A stretch of 64,000 bases of DNA from Spirochaetes bacterium GWB1_60_80 (GTDB lineage Bacteria > Spirochaetota > Spirochaetia > Treponematales > UBA12059): NCBI GenBank assembly GCA_001829185.1, contig MIAR01000043.1, forward strand, positions 1 through 64,000. The letters are read 5' to 3'. Made by a program: the position numbers and the translations under genes. Positions within the stretch are counted from its first letter, which is position 1, and every line of letters starts with the position of its first letter. The notes under the pieces are model-generated. The model was not told where the DNA came from and did no database searches. It saw nothing but the letters and a program-made list of their open reading frames with translations. Shown piece by piece: positions 9,009 through 18,017 of this stretch.

Positions 9009-12000
9009 ATGCCGCAACTCAGGGATATCGAAGAGTTCAAAACCTCATTACAGCAGCTGGGCGACGAGGCGCGTATCCTGGAGCAATGGGGCGAAACCGC
9101 GGTCGACGATCCACTGCCCGTGCAGGGCATTTCGGAAGACTTGGCCGCCCTGATGAGCGACTCGCTGGAAGCGGTGTCCGATAGCGCTGACGCCGCTGAG
9201 CCTCCCTCACCCGAGCAATTGCTCGACGCCGACAGTGCCGGCGGCGATTTTACCGATTTCCTTGACACCATGAAGCTGGACGAGCCCGACGCGCTGCCGC
9301 TAAGCGCGGCCGGCGAGGAAGCCGACGTTTCCGGCTTGTTTAACGGCCTGGATACGGCTGACTATCAGGACGAACCCGTCGCGGCAGATACTATCCCGCC
9401 TGACGGCGCGGCTAGTCCCGACGCCGGCGAATTTTCCCTGGACGCCATGGACGCAGCCCTGGCCGATTTTGGCAGCGGCGACGCCGACCTGAGCGGCGAG
9501 TCGACAGCGCTGCCGGAAATACCGGAGCCGGCCGGTTTCGAGGACTTAAGCGGCGAATTCGGCTTGGGTGACGAGGTCAGCCCGGCGACTGAACCGCCGT
9601 CTGAGCCGCCGCCCGATGTATCGGCCGATTTCAGTGACCTGGCCGACTTCGCCCCCAGCGACTTGGCGGAACTCGCGATCGATGCTGCCGCCACGGTGGC
9701 GGGCGACGATTTTGGTATGGCCGACTTTGACGCCACTGACCTGGCCGAGCCAACCGGCGAAGTACCCGACCCCCTGTCTGCCACCCTGCCCGACAGCGAC
9801 GTCTTTGACCCAACCGCTGATTTTGGTACGGTCGACGATGCGGTGGCGGCCAGTCCGGCCGAGCCCGATGACTTTGACTCCTTCGACCTCGGCGGCGGCG
9901 TGGATGGCACGGCGGCCTCCGCCGATGACGGTCTGCCCTCGCTACCTGATCTGGACGACCTAGCTTTCGGTGAAGCCCTCGGCAAGGGCGGGCTGGACGA
10001 CCTCGATCACCAATTAGAGGCGCTCGACAAGCCTAGCCCCGAGGCCGAAAATTTCTCGATCGATAATTCCTGGGGCAACGATTTTAATATTCCCGGTTTT
10101 GAAATGAAGACTCCCGGCGACGCGGCCAAGCCCGGCAAGCCGACCGCAGCCAGGGAACCCGAGGCTTTTCGGCCTAAAGCTGGCGACGCCCCCATAGTCA
10201 AGCCGGTGGACCTGAGCGAGGAACAAGTCGACGCCCTGCAGGATAGCCTGCTGGCTTACCCGCTCAACCTGCGGCTGGCCATCGAGGACATGCTGGCTAA
10301 CGACAAAGGCACGACCGAGCAACAGGCCGAGCTGGTCTGGATGCTGGTCGACGGCCGCTCCGCCCGCGACGCCGCCCACCTGGTCAGCCGCGTCTTCAAG
10401 CGCACCATCCACGTTCCGGCCGGTTACGAGAAGCGCACCGGCGCCGCCCTGGAGGCCGAGAAAGGCAGCCTGGCTTGGATATTCCGGCACAGCATCCTGC
10501 CGGCCCTGCAGGTGATACTGCTAGTGGCGGCCGGCCTGGGCGCCCTGGCCTTCCTGGGTTATAATTTTGCCTTCCGCCCGCTCTACGCCAACCATATTTA
10601 CAGCCAGGGCTATGAACAGTTGGAGGCCGGCAATTATCCGCAGTCGCGCAGCTATTTCGAGCGCGCCGACCGCTACTGGATATTCAAGACCTGGTACTAT
10701 CGCTACGCCGCCGGCTATGTCGACCAGGCGCAGTATGAGCGCGCCGCCGAGATGTACAAGTTCATCATGCTACGCTGGCCGGGTGAAAAGCAGGCCGCCC
10801 TGGACTGGGCGCGCATGGAATCCGGCAAGCGTTTCCGTTTTGCCGAGGCGGAGCGCATCCTGCAGGAATACATCCTGCGGAACGACTATTTCCACCGCGA
10901 CGCCTTGCTGCTGACGGTGCTTAATTACCTCAATTGGGCTGATTTTGAAGAGCAGGATTACGACGGCGGCAACCAAACTCAGATTGCCGAGTTGCTGGAA
11001 AAAGCCCGCCTGCAACTGGCTAGCCTGATGGAAAATTACGGCCAGCAAGACGGTTACCTGGAGCTGTTCGGCCTCTACTTGATCCGCGCCGAGCGCTTCA
11101 GCGGCACCAATAATCTGCGCATGGTGCTGCCGGTAGCCTCCTATTACCTGGCGAATAGCGGACGCAGCGACTTTTCGGCCGACACCCTGGCCGAAATCGC
11201 CGCCTATTTGATTATGCATGGCCAGCGCGACTACGTGGCCGAGCTCTTGCAGGCGGCCAACGGCCTGGACGAGATGCTGCCCGAATTACATACCGCCACC
11301 GCTGCCTGGTATAAGCTCATCAACATGCCGGAGCGCGAGCGCGGCGCCCTGGAAAACGCTGTCTTCACCTACCGCCGCTTGGCCGAGACCGACGCCTTCG
11401 GCATGACGCCGCGTCGCCAGCAGAATTTTATTCGCAGCATGATCCGTTTGTCCGAAATGCGCAAGGAGGCCGGTGAATTTCTCGATACCGAGGCCTTGCT
11501 GGTGGAAGCCGTCAGCGAGTACGAGCGCGCCCTGGAAGGCCGGCGCTTCCGCCCAGCGGCCGAGTTCGGCATGGCCTACTCGCACCTGGGCGACCTTTAT
11601 TATGAAGTCCACGGCCGCTTCCCGGAAGCCCTGGAATGGTATCGCCAGGCCGAGGCCAATTTCTACCATACCGAGCGCACCGACTATCGCCGGGGCTACA
11701 TTTACTACGACGCCTATGCCAGCGGCACCCGCAATTATCCGCGCGCCTTGGAATTGTTCTACCGCGCCGGCCTGGACGCCGAGGCCAGCCCCTATCTGCT
11801 CCTGGCCACCGGCAACACCCTTTACCAGCGGGGTGACTGGTTCGCCGCCCAGGCCTATTACGGCATGCTGCGCGCCCGCATCCAGCAGGCCTTGGCCCAG
11901 ATTACCATGCCCCGCCCGCAGGAGCAGGAGATACACAACGAGTTGGTGGACCTGCTGATGGTCGCCTTGAACAATCAGGGCGCCGCCATGTACCGCATCA

Positions 12001-12221
12001 GCCAGCGCATGGGCGACCCGGCCAAGCGCGCCGAAGCCATGTACGCCTTCAGCGAGTCGGCCCGCTACTGGGACTCGCTCAGCCGCGATCAGGTGAGCAT
12101 GCGCCGTTCCGAGACCCGCAATCTGGGCTACCTGAACCTGGATTTCGTGCTCCACCCCAGCCGCGCCATCGACATCGGCATCTACCCGGAAATCCCGTCG
12201 GACATGCATTTCCCGCAGTAA
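9009..12221 (+). CDS. Large membrane-anchored TPR protein, candidate flagellar collar protein FlcA
   Basis: 1070 residues in three parts. Residues 1 to about 390 are acidic and low-complexity (many DFxDLADF-, PEPA- and DxADLxE-like runs, hardly any Lys/Arg). About 395-485 is a compact, more basic region. One membrane segment (about 495-520) follows, and the rest is an array of TPR-type helical repeats, probably periplasmic. Size and layout fit the Borrelia collar protein FlcA (BB0326 type), which anchors the stator region of periplasmic flagella; this is an inference from architecture, not from alignment. No ribosome binding site precedes the ATG. A weak sigma28-like box (ACCGATGA, 8992-8999) lies just upstream, which would suit a flagellar gene. 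An FlhG-like gene lies 8.6 kb downstream. Confidence 0.6.
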   Translation: MPQLRDIEEFKTSLQQLGDEARILEQWGETAVDDPLPVQGISEDLAALMSDSLEAVSDSADAAEPPSPEQLLDADSAGGDFTDFLDTMKLDEPDALPLSAAGEEADVSGLFNGLDTADYQDEPVAADTIPPDGAASPDAGEFSLDAMDAALADFGSGDADLSGESTALPEIPEPAGFEDLSGEFGLGDEVSPATEPPSEPPPDVSADFSDLADFAPSDLAELAIDAAATVAGDDFGMADFDATDLAEPTGEVPDPLSATLPDSDVFDPTADFGTVDDAVAASPAEPDDFDSFDLGGGVDGTAASADDGLPSLPDLDDLAFGEALGKGGLDDLDHQLEALDKPSPEAENFSIDNSWGNDFNIPGFEMKTPGDAAKPGKPTAAREPEAFRPKAGDAPIVKPVDLSEEQVDALQDSLLAYPLNLRLAIEDMLANDKGTTEQQAELVWMLVDGRSARDAAHLVSRVFKRTIHVPAGYEKRTGAALEAEKGSLAWIFRHSILPALQVILLVAAGLGALAFLGYNFAFRPLYANHIYSQGYEQLEAGNYPQSRSYFERADRYWIFKTWYYRYAAGYVDQAQYERAAEMYKFIMLRWPGEKQAALDWARMESGKRFRFAEAERILQEYILRNDYFHRDALLLTVLNYLNWADFEEQDYDGGNQTQIAELLEKARLQLASLMENYGQQDGYLELFGLYLIRAERFSGTNNLRMVLPVASYYLANSGRSDFSADTLAEIAAYLIMHGQRDYVAELLQAANGLDEMLPELHTATAAWYKLINMPERERGALENAVFTYRRLAETDAFGMTPRRQQNFIRSMIRLSEMRKEAGEFLDTEALLVEAVSEYERALEGRRFRPAAEFGMAYSHLGDLYYEVHGRFPEALEWYRQAEANFYHTERTDYRRGYIYYDAYASGTRNYPRALELFYRAGLDAEASPYLLLATGNTLYQRGDWFAAQAYYGMLRARIQQALAQITMPRPQEQEIHNELVDLLMVALNNQGAAMYRISQRMGDPAKRAEAMYAFSESARYWDSLSRDQVSMRRSETRNLGYLNLDFVLHPSRAIDIGIYPEIPSDMHFPQ

Positions 12222-12261
12222 ACACAGGCTTCTACCGCTGCCACGCACTATACCACTTTAA

Positions 12262-12284
12262 GCATTATCCGGTCCGGATGATGC
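12262..12284. terminator. Hairpin behind the TPR gene
   Basis: A near-perfect palindrome (GCATTATCCGG and its inverse) lies 40 nt after the stop codon. No U-tract follows, so it would need a factor to terminate; it could equally be an operator for the porin promoters downstream. Confidence 0.35.
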
Positions 12285-12327
12285 ACAAGACCTGTCGGCT
12301 GTCAATTACTTCAAGTAAAAAGCAGAC

Positions 12328-12410
12328 TTGACATATTTATCTGTTTTGTCATTATTTGAGCTTTTTTGCTAAAAATAATGCTTGACACCTGAATTTTAGG
12401 CTGATATACT
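12328..12410 (+). promoter_or_regulatory. Strong, possibly tandem promoters of the porin gene
   Basis: TTGACA (12382-12387), a 17-nt spacer and TATACT (12405-12410) form an almost ideal sigma70 promoter. A second TTGACA (12328-12333) with a weak ATTATT box 17 nt later lies upstream. The region is AT-rich, unlike its surroundings. The leader to the ATG is about 70 nt long. Confidence 0.8.
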
Positions 12411-12486
12411 CGATTCAAAGAACGGGGCAGTGCCTGGCCTTATGGTTTTATGGCTCCCGCTTTTAAATTCTTTAGGAGGATTCCAC

Positions 12487-13479
12487 ATGAAGAAAGCTCT
12501 TGCTATTCTTTTGGCTCTCGCCTTGGTCGGCGGAGTCGCTTTCGCCCAGGTGACGACTGCTATCTATCTCGAAGGCACTATTCAGACCTTCGATCTGGAT
12601 ATGGGCGCCGGCTTTGACTATGGCTATGCTTCGCTCACTGTCAGCGGTGCGGACGAAGAAGACACCGCTGGTTTCGCTGTGACCACTTGGAATACCGCTT
12701 TGTTTGATGGCGATTTCTATGCTTCTGTCCGCGATTGGAATGTTTATTACAATCTGTTTGACGCCGCTCTCAAAGTAACCGCTGGTAGTCTGCGCAACGC
12801 CACCTATCGCATGACCGATGTTTATGGTCTGTACAAGTTCACCAACCGTATCACCGGCATGGGCCTCCTGACCCAGATCAACGCCATCGAGAACGCCAGC
12901 ATCGGTATCAACCTGCCCTTCCCGAACGCTGATCCGGCTCTTGTTGATGTCATTGACGACGTGCTCATGGGTACTGATCTTGGCTTCACTTACAAAATCG
13001 CTGATGTTGGTAACCTGATTCTCCTCGCCCAGCTCAATCAGTCTATCAATATTGGTACTTCTGATGTTCCCGTTTACGAAAACGCTCCTGTCATCAACTT
13101 TGGTTTCAATGTCTCTGCCGTTGAGAACCTGGCCCTGCGCGTTCTGTACAAAGGTACCTTTACTACCGCTAGTACTAACTGGTTCAACCTGAACGCCAAG
13201 TACACCTTGTCTGACACTATGTCAGTCGGTGGCTACGTTGATGGTACCTTGACTGATGCCTTGACTCTGGCTGCTAAGCTTCGCTTCGACTACGGCATCA
13301 ACGACAACATCTCTGCCCTGGTCACCGTTGACCTGTCCGACATCACCGGCACCCTTGGCTACGATGTTATGGCTGAAGTGACCTATGATTTCCTGAATGG
13401 TCTGAGCACCTCGCTCGACGTCGGTTACGATGGCGCTTTCTACCTGAAGAACTACATCTACTTCTACGTCAGCTTCTAA
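12487..13479 (+). CDS. Secreted beta-barrel outer-membrane protein (porin-like)
   Basis: The 330-residue product begins with a classical signal peptide (MKKALAILLALALVGGVAFA, cleaved before Gln), followed by alternating hydrophobic/polar strands with many Tyr, Phe and Asp and a C-terminus ending in aromatic residues and Phe, as in outer-membrane barrels. The ATG is set by AGGAGGA 8 nt upstream. Codon use is richer in T-ending codons than in neighbours, a sign of high expression or separate history. An ideal promoter before it and a strong intrinsic terminator behind it make it a monocistronic, highly expressed gene, probably a major surface porin. The family is not recognised beyond resemblance to Treponema barrel proteins. 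Confidence 0.8.
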   Translation: MKKALAILLALALVGGVAFAQVTTAIYLEGTIQTFDLDMGAGFDYGYASLTVSGADEEDTAGFAVTTWNTALFDGDFYASVRDWNVYYNLFDAALKVTAGSLRNATYRMTDVYGLYKFTNRITGMGLLTQINAIENASIGINLPFPNADPALVDVIDDVLMGTDLGFTYKIADVGNLILLAQLNQSINIGTSDVPVYENAPVINFGFNVSAVENLALRVLYKGTFTTASTNWFNLNAKYTLSDTMSVGGYVDGTLTDALTLAAKLRFDYGINDNISALVTVDLSDITGTLGYDVMAEVTYDFLNGLSTSLDVGYDGAFYLKNYIYFYVSF

Positions 13480-13500
13480 TTCTAACGTAATCGTGGAGTG

Positions 13501-13530
13501 GGCCGGCCCTTTCAGGGCTGGCCTTTTTTT
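13501..13530 (+). terminator. Intrinsic terminator of the porin gene
   Basis: The GGCCGGCCC / GGGCTGGCC stem with a short loop is followed by seven T. The ribosome binding site of the next gene begins directly after the T-run, so some read-through into the lipoprotein gene is possible. Confidence 0.9.
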
Positions 13531-13539
13531 GGAGGTATA

Positions 13540-14145
13540 ATGCGTCTGGCCAGCCTGAATCGGATATTTTCGTGTGTACTACTCTGCAGCTTATGGTTAT
13601 CAGCCTGTCAGTCGACAGTTCCTGCAGCGGCGCTGCCCCAAAATGGAAGCGCATTGACCAATCAGCCACAAGTCCTGAACTATCCGACCCTGCACTTGAT
13701 TGATGAAGCGCTTATCCGGCAACGCTGGGGCATTGATCCAATGCGTAATCCTTTTTTAGCTTACACAGGCTTGATAACTGGGCCGCATTATCGATTATGG
13801 TGTCTAGAGTTGGCAGTGCCCGGGGCGGTTACGGTTGAGGTGGTCGAAGTAACCGGTTTGAGCGAGGAGGGGGCCGAGCTGGGCAGAAGTTTCCTGCAGG
13901 AAGCTTATTTGGTATACCTTGAAGGTTTTCCAAGCCGGGACGAGGATTTGGAAGCGCGTTTGGAAACATCCCGCCGCCAAGTCCCCGGCGAGAATGAGTT
14001 CAGGATTCGCAGTACCACAAAATTCATACTGCCGATTGTGGGTAATCTGCGCGACGCTATTCCGGTAGCATTTCGGGTTCGTCTGCTGCTTGATGGCGAA
14101 GCCGTGGAGCTTACCTGCCCCAATGACCGGCCGGAGTCCGACTAG
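13540..14145 (+). CDS. Small lipoprotein of unknown function
   Basis: 201 residues. A signal peptide ends in a lipobox LSACQ with the acylated Cys at about residue 23. The mature part is a mixed sequence of about 175 residues rich in Val, Glu and Leu, without a recognised domain; it predicts as mostly beta strand (WCLELAVPGAVTVEVVEV). The start is the ATG 5 nt after GGAGG; an upstream in-frame GTG lies in the terminator region and is not used. It follows the porin by 60 nt with only the terminator between and has its own terminator, so it may be expressed by read-through from the porin promoter as an accessory envelope protein. Function unknown. Confidence 0.75.
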   Translation: MRLASLNRIFSCVLLCSLWLSACQSTVPAAALPQNGSALTNQPQVLNYPTLHLIDEALIRQRWGIDPMRNPFLAYTGLITGPHYRLWCLELAVPGAVTVEVVEVTGLSEEGAELGRSFLQEAYLVYLEGFPSRDEDLEARLETSRRQVPGENEFRIRSTTKFILPIVGNLRDAIPVAFRVRLLLDGEAVELTCPNDRPESD

Positions 14146-14192
14146 TTTGCCTAGCTGTGGTCAATGAATAAGCGACTGCCTCTGGTAAGTCG

Positions 14193-14223
14193 AAAAGCGC
14201 CCCCTTGATGGAGGCGCTTTTTT
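14193..14223 (+). terminator. Intrinsic terminator, possibly bidirectional
   Basis: AAAAGCGCCCCC and its inverse form a long stem ending in a T-run, with A-run on the other side. It lies between convergent genes (lipoprotein on plus, TolC remnant on minus) and could serve both. Confidence 0.88.
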
Positions 14224-14236
14224 AATCAGCGTTGGA

Positions 14237-14797
14237 TCATGGATTCAGGGCCCCCAGCCATTCCCGCCAGTCAAGCTGCAAGGCATACCCCAGGTCGATG
14301 AGCAGGGCCAGGTACTGGTACTGGGCGGACAGGCGGCTTTGTTGGGCGGCGCTCCAGTCCAATTGGGCGCTTTCCAGGTCCAGCAGGCTGGCATTGCCTT
14401 GCTGGTAGTTTTGAACGGTGCGCTGGTAGATGCGCTCGGCCAGATCCAGTTGGCGGTTGGACAACGTCAGGCTGTCGGCCTGAAGGCTGAGGTCCAGCCA
14501 TAGGCTGTGAATTTCGTCGCGGCTGGCGGTCAGGGCGGTCTGGTAATTTTGCCGTAGGCTTTGGCCGCTCTCGTGTAGCTGGCGCCAGGCTAGGTCCTTG
14601 CGTGAGCCGGGTATCCAGGCATCGATGGCAAAGCTGAGGCCGGCCTGCAGGCGGAAGCTGTCCTGGTATTCCTGCCAGTCGTCCAGGGTGCCGTTCCAGC
14701 CGGCCATTCTGCTGGCTGGCCCGCCTGGTCGGCTGGGCCGGATGGTCATTATGATACTATGAGTTTCCATTGTACCGGTCTGGAGGCGGGCCGGCAA
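14237..14797 (-). pseudogene. C-terminal fragment of a TolC-family outer-membrane efflux protein
   Basis: The last roughly 160 residues read as the second half of a TolC-type protein: an amphipathic barrel/helix junction (FRLQAGLSFAIDAW), long helices with LTLSNRQLDLAERIYQRTVQNY, then the typical GNASLLDLESAQLDW turn and a closing helix. The N-terminal half is absent: only about 20 unrelated residues precede the homologous part, and upstream is repeat sequence (14817-14848). TolC proteins have about 420-480 residues, so this is a 5'-truncated remnant, possibly cut when the DUF2156 segment arrived. No ribosome binding site fits its start. Confidence 0.75.
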
Positions 14798-14816
14798 GCC
14801 GGGTTGGGGGAGCGCT

Positions 14817-14848
14817 TGGTCACCTGGTCACTAGGTCACCTGGTCACC
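14817..14848. repeat. Four tandem 8-bp GGTCACC repeats
   Basis: The unit TGGTCACC occurs four times in a row (the second ends in T, the third begins with A). Two inverted copies occur at 15811-15827. Together they bracket the DUF2156 gene. Confidence 0.85.
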
Positions 14849-14874
14849 CCCCCTGTTAATTCCCACGAATCAAG

Positions 14875-14903
14875 TTGCCTTTGGCCGCTATTACCGCTAG
14901 ATT
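14875..14903 (+). promoter_or_regulatory. Promoter of the DUF2156 gene, likely leaderless transcript
   Basis: TTGCCT (14875-14880), 17 nt, TAGATT (14898-14903). The ATG follows after only 6 nt, the usual distance to a transcription start, and no ribosome binding site is present. Confidence 0.6.
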
Positions 14904-14909
14904 TAGTCC

Positions 14910-15782
14910 ATGAAAATCCCCGAATACCCGGCCTTTGAGCCGATCTCGCTGGAAATGCGCGACGAGCTGTACCCGGCCCTCAACATGCTAACCGACGGCA
15001 TTTCCGAGTTTACCTTCTCCGGGCTCTACCTGTTTCGCCGGACTTACCAGTACCAGGTGTCGCACCTGACCGGCACCACCTTCATCATCTCCGGGCTCAA
15101 GGCCGGCGAGCCGTTCTGCTTCACGCCTTGCTGCGTGCCCGAGCCGGCCATGCTGGTTGAACTGCTGCAGAGCCACGCCTACCTCAAGAATATGTCCGAG
15201 TCGCAGTGTTTGAAGGAGCGCATGCGCTTGGAGGCCGCCAGCCACCGCGTTGTCGAGGATCGCGATAATTTCGATTATTACTACAACCGCCACGACCTGG
15301 CCGAGTTGTCGGGCAAGACCTACCACAAGAAGCGCAACCTGGTAAACGCCTTCCTCAATTCATACAATTACGAACAGAAGATCCTGGACCAGAGCACCCT
15401 GCCGGACGCCATGGCGGTGGTCGACGCCTGGCGAGCCGAGAAGGGCATCGATGGCGACTACGTGGCCTCGCGCGAGGCGCTGGAGCTGTACGAGACGCTG
15501 GGCATGCGCGGCGCGGTCTATTACGTCGATGGCCAGCCGGCCGGCTACGCCCTGGGCGAGCCGATCGCCAAGGCGCGCATGTTCGCGGTGCACTTCGAGA
15601 AGGCCGTCGGCGCCTACAAGGGCATCTACCAGTTCCTGAACCAGGCCTTCGCCCAGGCCCTGCCGCCGTACTTTAAGTTCGTCAATCGCGAGCAGGACCT
15701 GGGCGACGAGGGCTTGCGCCAGGCCAAGATGACCTACCGGCCGGCCGGCTTCGTCAAGAAGTACCGGGTCTATCCGTCCTGA
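14910..15782 (+). CDS. DUF2156 protein (LPG-synthase C-terminal-like acyltransferase fold)
   Basis: 290 residues matching DUF2156, the tandem GNAT-like fold that in phosphatidylglycerol lysyltransferases moves an aminoacyl group to a lipid. Typical features are YHKKRNLVNAF in the middle and the closing NREQDLGDEGLRQAK signature. There are no membrane helices, unlike full-length MprF, so it is a soluble stand-alone domain. The substrate is unknown: aminoacylation of a lipid or a small molecule is possible. It is a single gene between GGTCACC repeats, next to a truncated TolC gene, which hints at an inserted segment. The start at 14910 is supported by the promoter spacing and not by a ribosome binding site. 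Confidence 0.82.
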   Translation: MKIPEYPAFEPISLEMRDELYPALNMLTDGISEFTFSGLYLFRRTYQYQVSHLTGTTFIISGLKAGEPFCFTPCCVPEPAMLVELLQSHAYLKNMSESQCLKERMRLEAASHRVVEDRDNFDYYYNRHDLAELSGKTYHKKRNLVNAFLNSYNYEQKILDQSTLPDAMAVVDAWRAEKGIDGDYVASREALELYETLGMRGAVYYVDGQPAGYALGEPIAKARMFAVHFEKAVGAYKGIYQFLNQAFAQALPPYFKFVNREQDLGDEGLRQAKMTYRPAGFVKKYRVYPS

Positions 15783-15810
15783 ACTAGCCTGCAAGTCGAC
15801 CAGGGCGACG

Positions 15811-15827
15811 AGGTGACCAGGTGACCA
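15811..15827. repeat. Two inverted GGTCACC-type units
   Basis: GGTGACCA occurs twice in tandem, the exact inverse of the TGGTCACC units at 14817-14848. It lies 30 nt behind the DUF2156 stop codon. Confidence 0.8.
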
Positions 15828-15864
15828 GGCGGCTTGGCCGCAGCCTGGTACTACCCGGCGGATC

Positions 15865-16251
15865 TCAACCGCGCACGTAGTGGGGCAGGCTGTCCGGAAT
15901 GACCATCGACAACTCGACCAGGCCGCCGACCTGTCCGTCGTCGTGTTTCCAGGCCGTCTGGTAGATCAGTTTCTTGAGGCCGGCCTTCTGGACGGTGTAG
16001 ACATTGGTGCCGCCAGAGGCCAAGAGCTGGCGGATGATGTCGTTGGAGCGCGGCTGATGGCATTCGAGCAGGCTAGTGCCGATCAGCTGGCGGCCGCCTT
16101 GCTTTTCCCAGGTGGCCAGGGCTTTGTCGTTCAGGTAGGTAATGATGAGGTCGGCGTCGCAGACGGTGATGGCGCCGGGGAAATTGCCGATCCAGGCCGG
16201 CAGGTTGTCCGGCTGGTGGCCGCTACCGCCGGCGGTCGATGCTGTACTCAT
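15865..16251 (-). CDS. Single PAS-domain protein
   Basis: 128 residues forming one PAS domain (core ITVCDADLIITYLNDKALATWEKQGG and the HQPRSNDIIRQLLASGG helix), with no output domain. PAS domains bind ligands or cofactors or mediate protein contacts. Its start overlaps the end of the fumarase gene by 4 nt, making it the last gene of a tightly coupled operon (PEGA protein, DUF362 protein, fumarase, PAS). It may sense the redox or metabolic state linked to the fumarase step; the sequence does not show a ligand. Confidence 0.82.
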   Translation of the reverse strand: MSTASTAGGSGHQPDNLPAWIGNFPGAITVCDADLIITYLNDKALATWEKQGGRQLIGTSLLECHQPRSNDIIRQLLASGGTNVYTVQKAGLKKLIYQTAWKHDDGQVGGLVELSMVIPDSLPHYVRG

Positions 16252-18017
16252 GGTGTTTCCTTTTCCGGCGCGTTTGTCGGTAGCCGGTTATAGTAATCAT
16301 TTCCTTGCGCGTCGATGGCGACCAAGGCAGGCAGATCCTTGAGGGTGACGCGGCGGACGGCTTCCATGCCCAGCTCCGGCCAGTCGAGGAGCAAGGCGGC
16401 GCTGACGTGGTCGCGGGCGCCCAGGGCGGCGGCGCCGCCGACGGCCGCGAAGTACATGCCGCCATGTTCGCGGCAGGCTTCGGCGCAGGCTGTACCGCGC
16501 TCGCCTTTGCCCAGCATCAGGCGGCCGCAGCCGACCTGCATCAACTCGGCCACGTAGCCGTCCATCCGCCGGGCGGTGGTCGGACCCAGTGAGCCAATGA
16601 CGCAACCCTCCTGAGTCTCGGTTGGGCTGGCATAATATAACGGGAAGCGGGCCCAGTCCGGCAGGCTTTTTCCCTCGGCCAGCAGCCGGCGCAGCCGGGC
16701 ATGGGCGGCGTCGCGCGCCAGGATGACGCTGCCGGACAGGCGCACCAGCTGGCCGGCGCGCAAGTCGGTCAGGGCAGCCGTCAGCGGCGCGCCGGGCGTC
16801 CAGTCGTCCAGGTTAACGGCCGGCAGGTCGGCGGCGGAGCGGTGGCCGCCGACTGCGCCGGTGGCCGGGGTGGCCGAGTCCGGTGGACAAGCGCTGACGT
16901 CGGCCGGCCGGCCGCTGTTCGCTTGCGGTTGGCGGCCACCCGCCAGTGATCGGTCGACGTCGGCCAGCAAGCGGTCGATGTCGGCGGCCTCGGCTACGCT
17001 CTCCAGCCAGAGCCCGTCCGGGCCGATGCGGGCGTGGAGTTGGCGGTGGGCGGCGCAGGACAGGCCCAGGCCGACCGGCAGGCTGGCGGCGTGGCGCGGC
17101 AGGCGGATAACCCGGGCGCTGCGGGCCATCGCTGTGCCGCCGAACTGGGCGCCCCAGCCGGAGCTGGCGGCCAGTTCCAGCAGTAATGCTTCAGTTACCA
17201 AATCGCGCCAGGGGCCGTCACCGGCGGCGGTGGGCAGGGCGTCGAGGGCTCCCAGGCTGGCCAGCTTGACGGCGCTCAGGCACTGTTCGGCGCTCTGGCC
17301 GCCGATGGCCAGGGCCAGGCCGTAAGGCGGGCAGGCCGAGACGCCCAGGTCGTTGATGGCATCGGCCAGGAAGGCGCGCAGCCGGGCCGGCTCCAACAGG
17401 GCCTTGGTTTCCTGCCACAGCCGGCTCTTGTTGGCCGAGCCGCCGCCCTTGGCCAACAAGATCAATTCATAACAGTCGCCCTTGGTGGTATAAAGTTCGG
17501 CCGCCAGCGGGCTATTGTCGCCGCTATTGCGCTCCGCAGCCCCGGCTAGCGGCAGTAGCTGGCTGCTGCGCAGTTTGCTGTCACGCCAAGCCGAGAGCAT
17601 GCCGCGTTCGAAGTGGAAGCGGTCGTCGTCCGGGCTGTCGGTGATAATTCTGTCGCCCTTCCAGCCGTACAGGATGGCGGTACCGGTGTCCTGACAGGTA
17701 GGGTAGATGCCGTCAGCGCTGGCGCGGGCGTTGGCCAGTAATTGCCGCAGCACGAAGCGGTCCAAGTCGCTGGCCGAGGGGCTGGTCAGCAGGCTAGCCA
17801 GCTCTTGCAGGTAGGCCAACGGGAAGCCGAACTGCAGTCGGCGCCAGGTAATAGCCGCCAGCCGTTCCAGGCAGCTCGGGTCCAGCCGATAAAAGCGGCC
17901 GGCCGGCGTGTCCAGTATAGTTGGCGGCGGCAGGTCGAGCCGCTCCAGCGGCAGGGCAGCCAGCTGTAAGGCGCGGACCGAGCGATGGCAGGCGGTCTCG
18001 AAGCTGGCGTCGCTCAT
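16248..18017 (-). CDS. Class I (iron-sulfur) fumarate hydratase, fused alpha and beta domains
   Basis: 589 residues. The N-terminal alpha domain holds the cluster-binding cysteines in PTCQDTG (about 157), ACPPYGLALAIGG and GLSCAAHRQ; the C-terminal beta domain has GPTTARRMDGY, KGERG and the closing DAQGNDYY. The fused architecture equals FumA/FumB; a related class I tartrate dehydratase is the main alternative. It interconverts fumarate and malate with a [4Fe-4S] cluster and is oxygen-sensitive, fitting an anaerobe. A stretch of about 45 residues between the domains (about 385-430) is Pro/Ala/Gly-rich. The start ATG at 18017 overlaps the upstream DUF362 gene by 4 nt; an in-frame upstream extension is frame noise from that gene. 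Confidence 0.9.
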   Translation of the reverse strand: MSDASFETACHRSVRALQLAALPLERLDLPPPTILDTPAGRFYRLDPSCLERLAAITWRRLQFGFPLAYLQELASLLTSPSASDLDRFVLRQLLANARASADGIYPTCQDTGTAILYGWKGDRIITDSPDDDRFHFERGMLSAWRDSKLRSSQLLPLAGAAERNSGDNSPLAAELYTTKGDCYELILLAKGGGSANKSRLWQETKALLEPARLRAFLADAINDLGVSACPPYGLALAIGGQSAEQCLSAVKLASLGALDALPTAAGDGPWRDLVTEALLLELAASSGWGAQFGGTAMARSARVIRLPRHAASLPVGLGLSCAAHRQLHARIGPDGLWLESVAEAADIDRLLADVDRSLAGGRQPQANSGRPADVSACPPDSATPATGAVGGHRSAADLPAVNLDDWTPGAPLTAALTDLRAGQLVRLSGSVILARDAAHARLRRLLAEGKSLPDWARFPLYYASPTETQEGCVIGSLGPTTARRMDGYVAELMQVGCGRLMLGKGERGTACAEACREHGGMYFAAVGGAAALGARDHVSAALLLDWPELGMEAVRRVTLKDLPALVAIDAQGNDYYNRLPTNAPEKETP

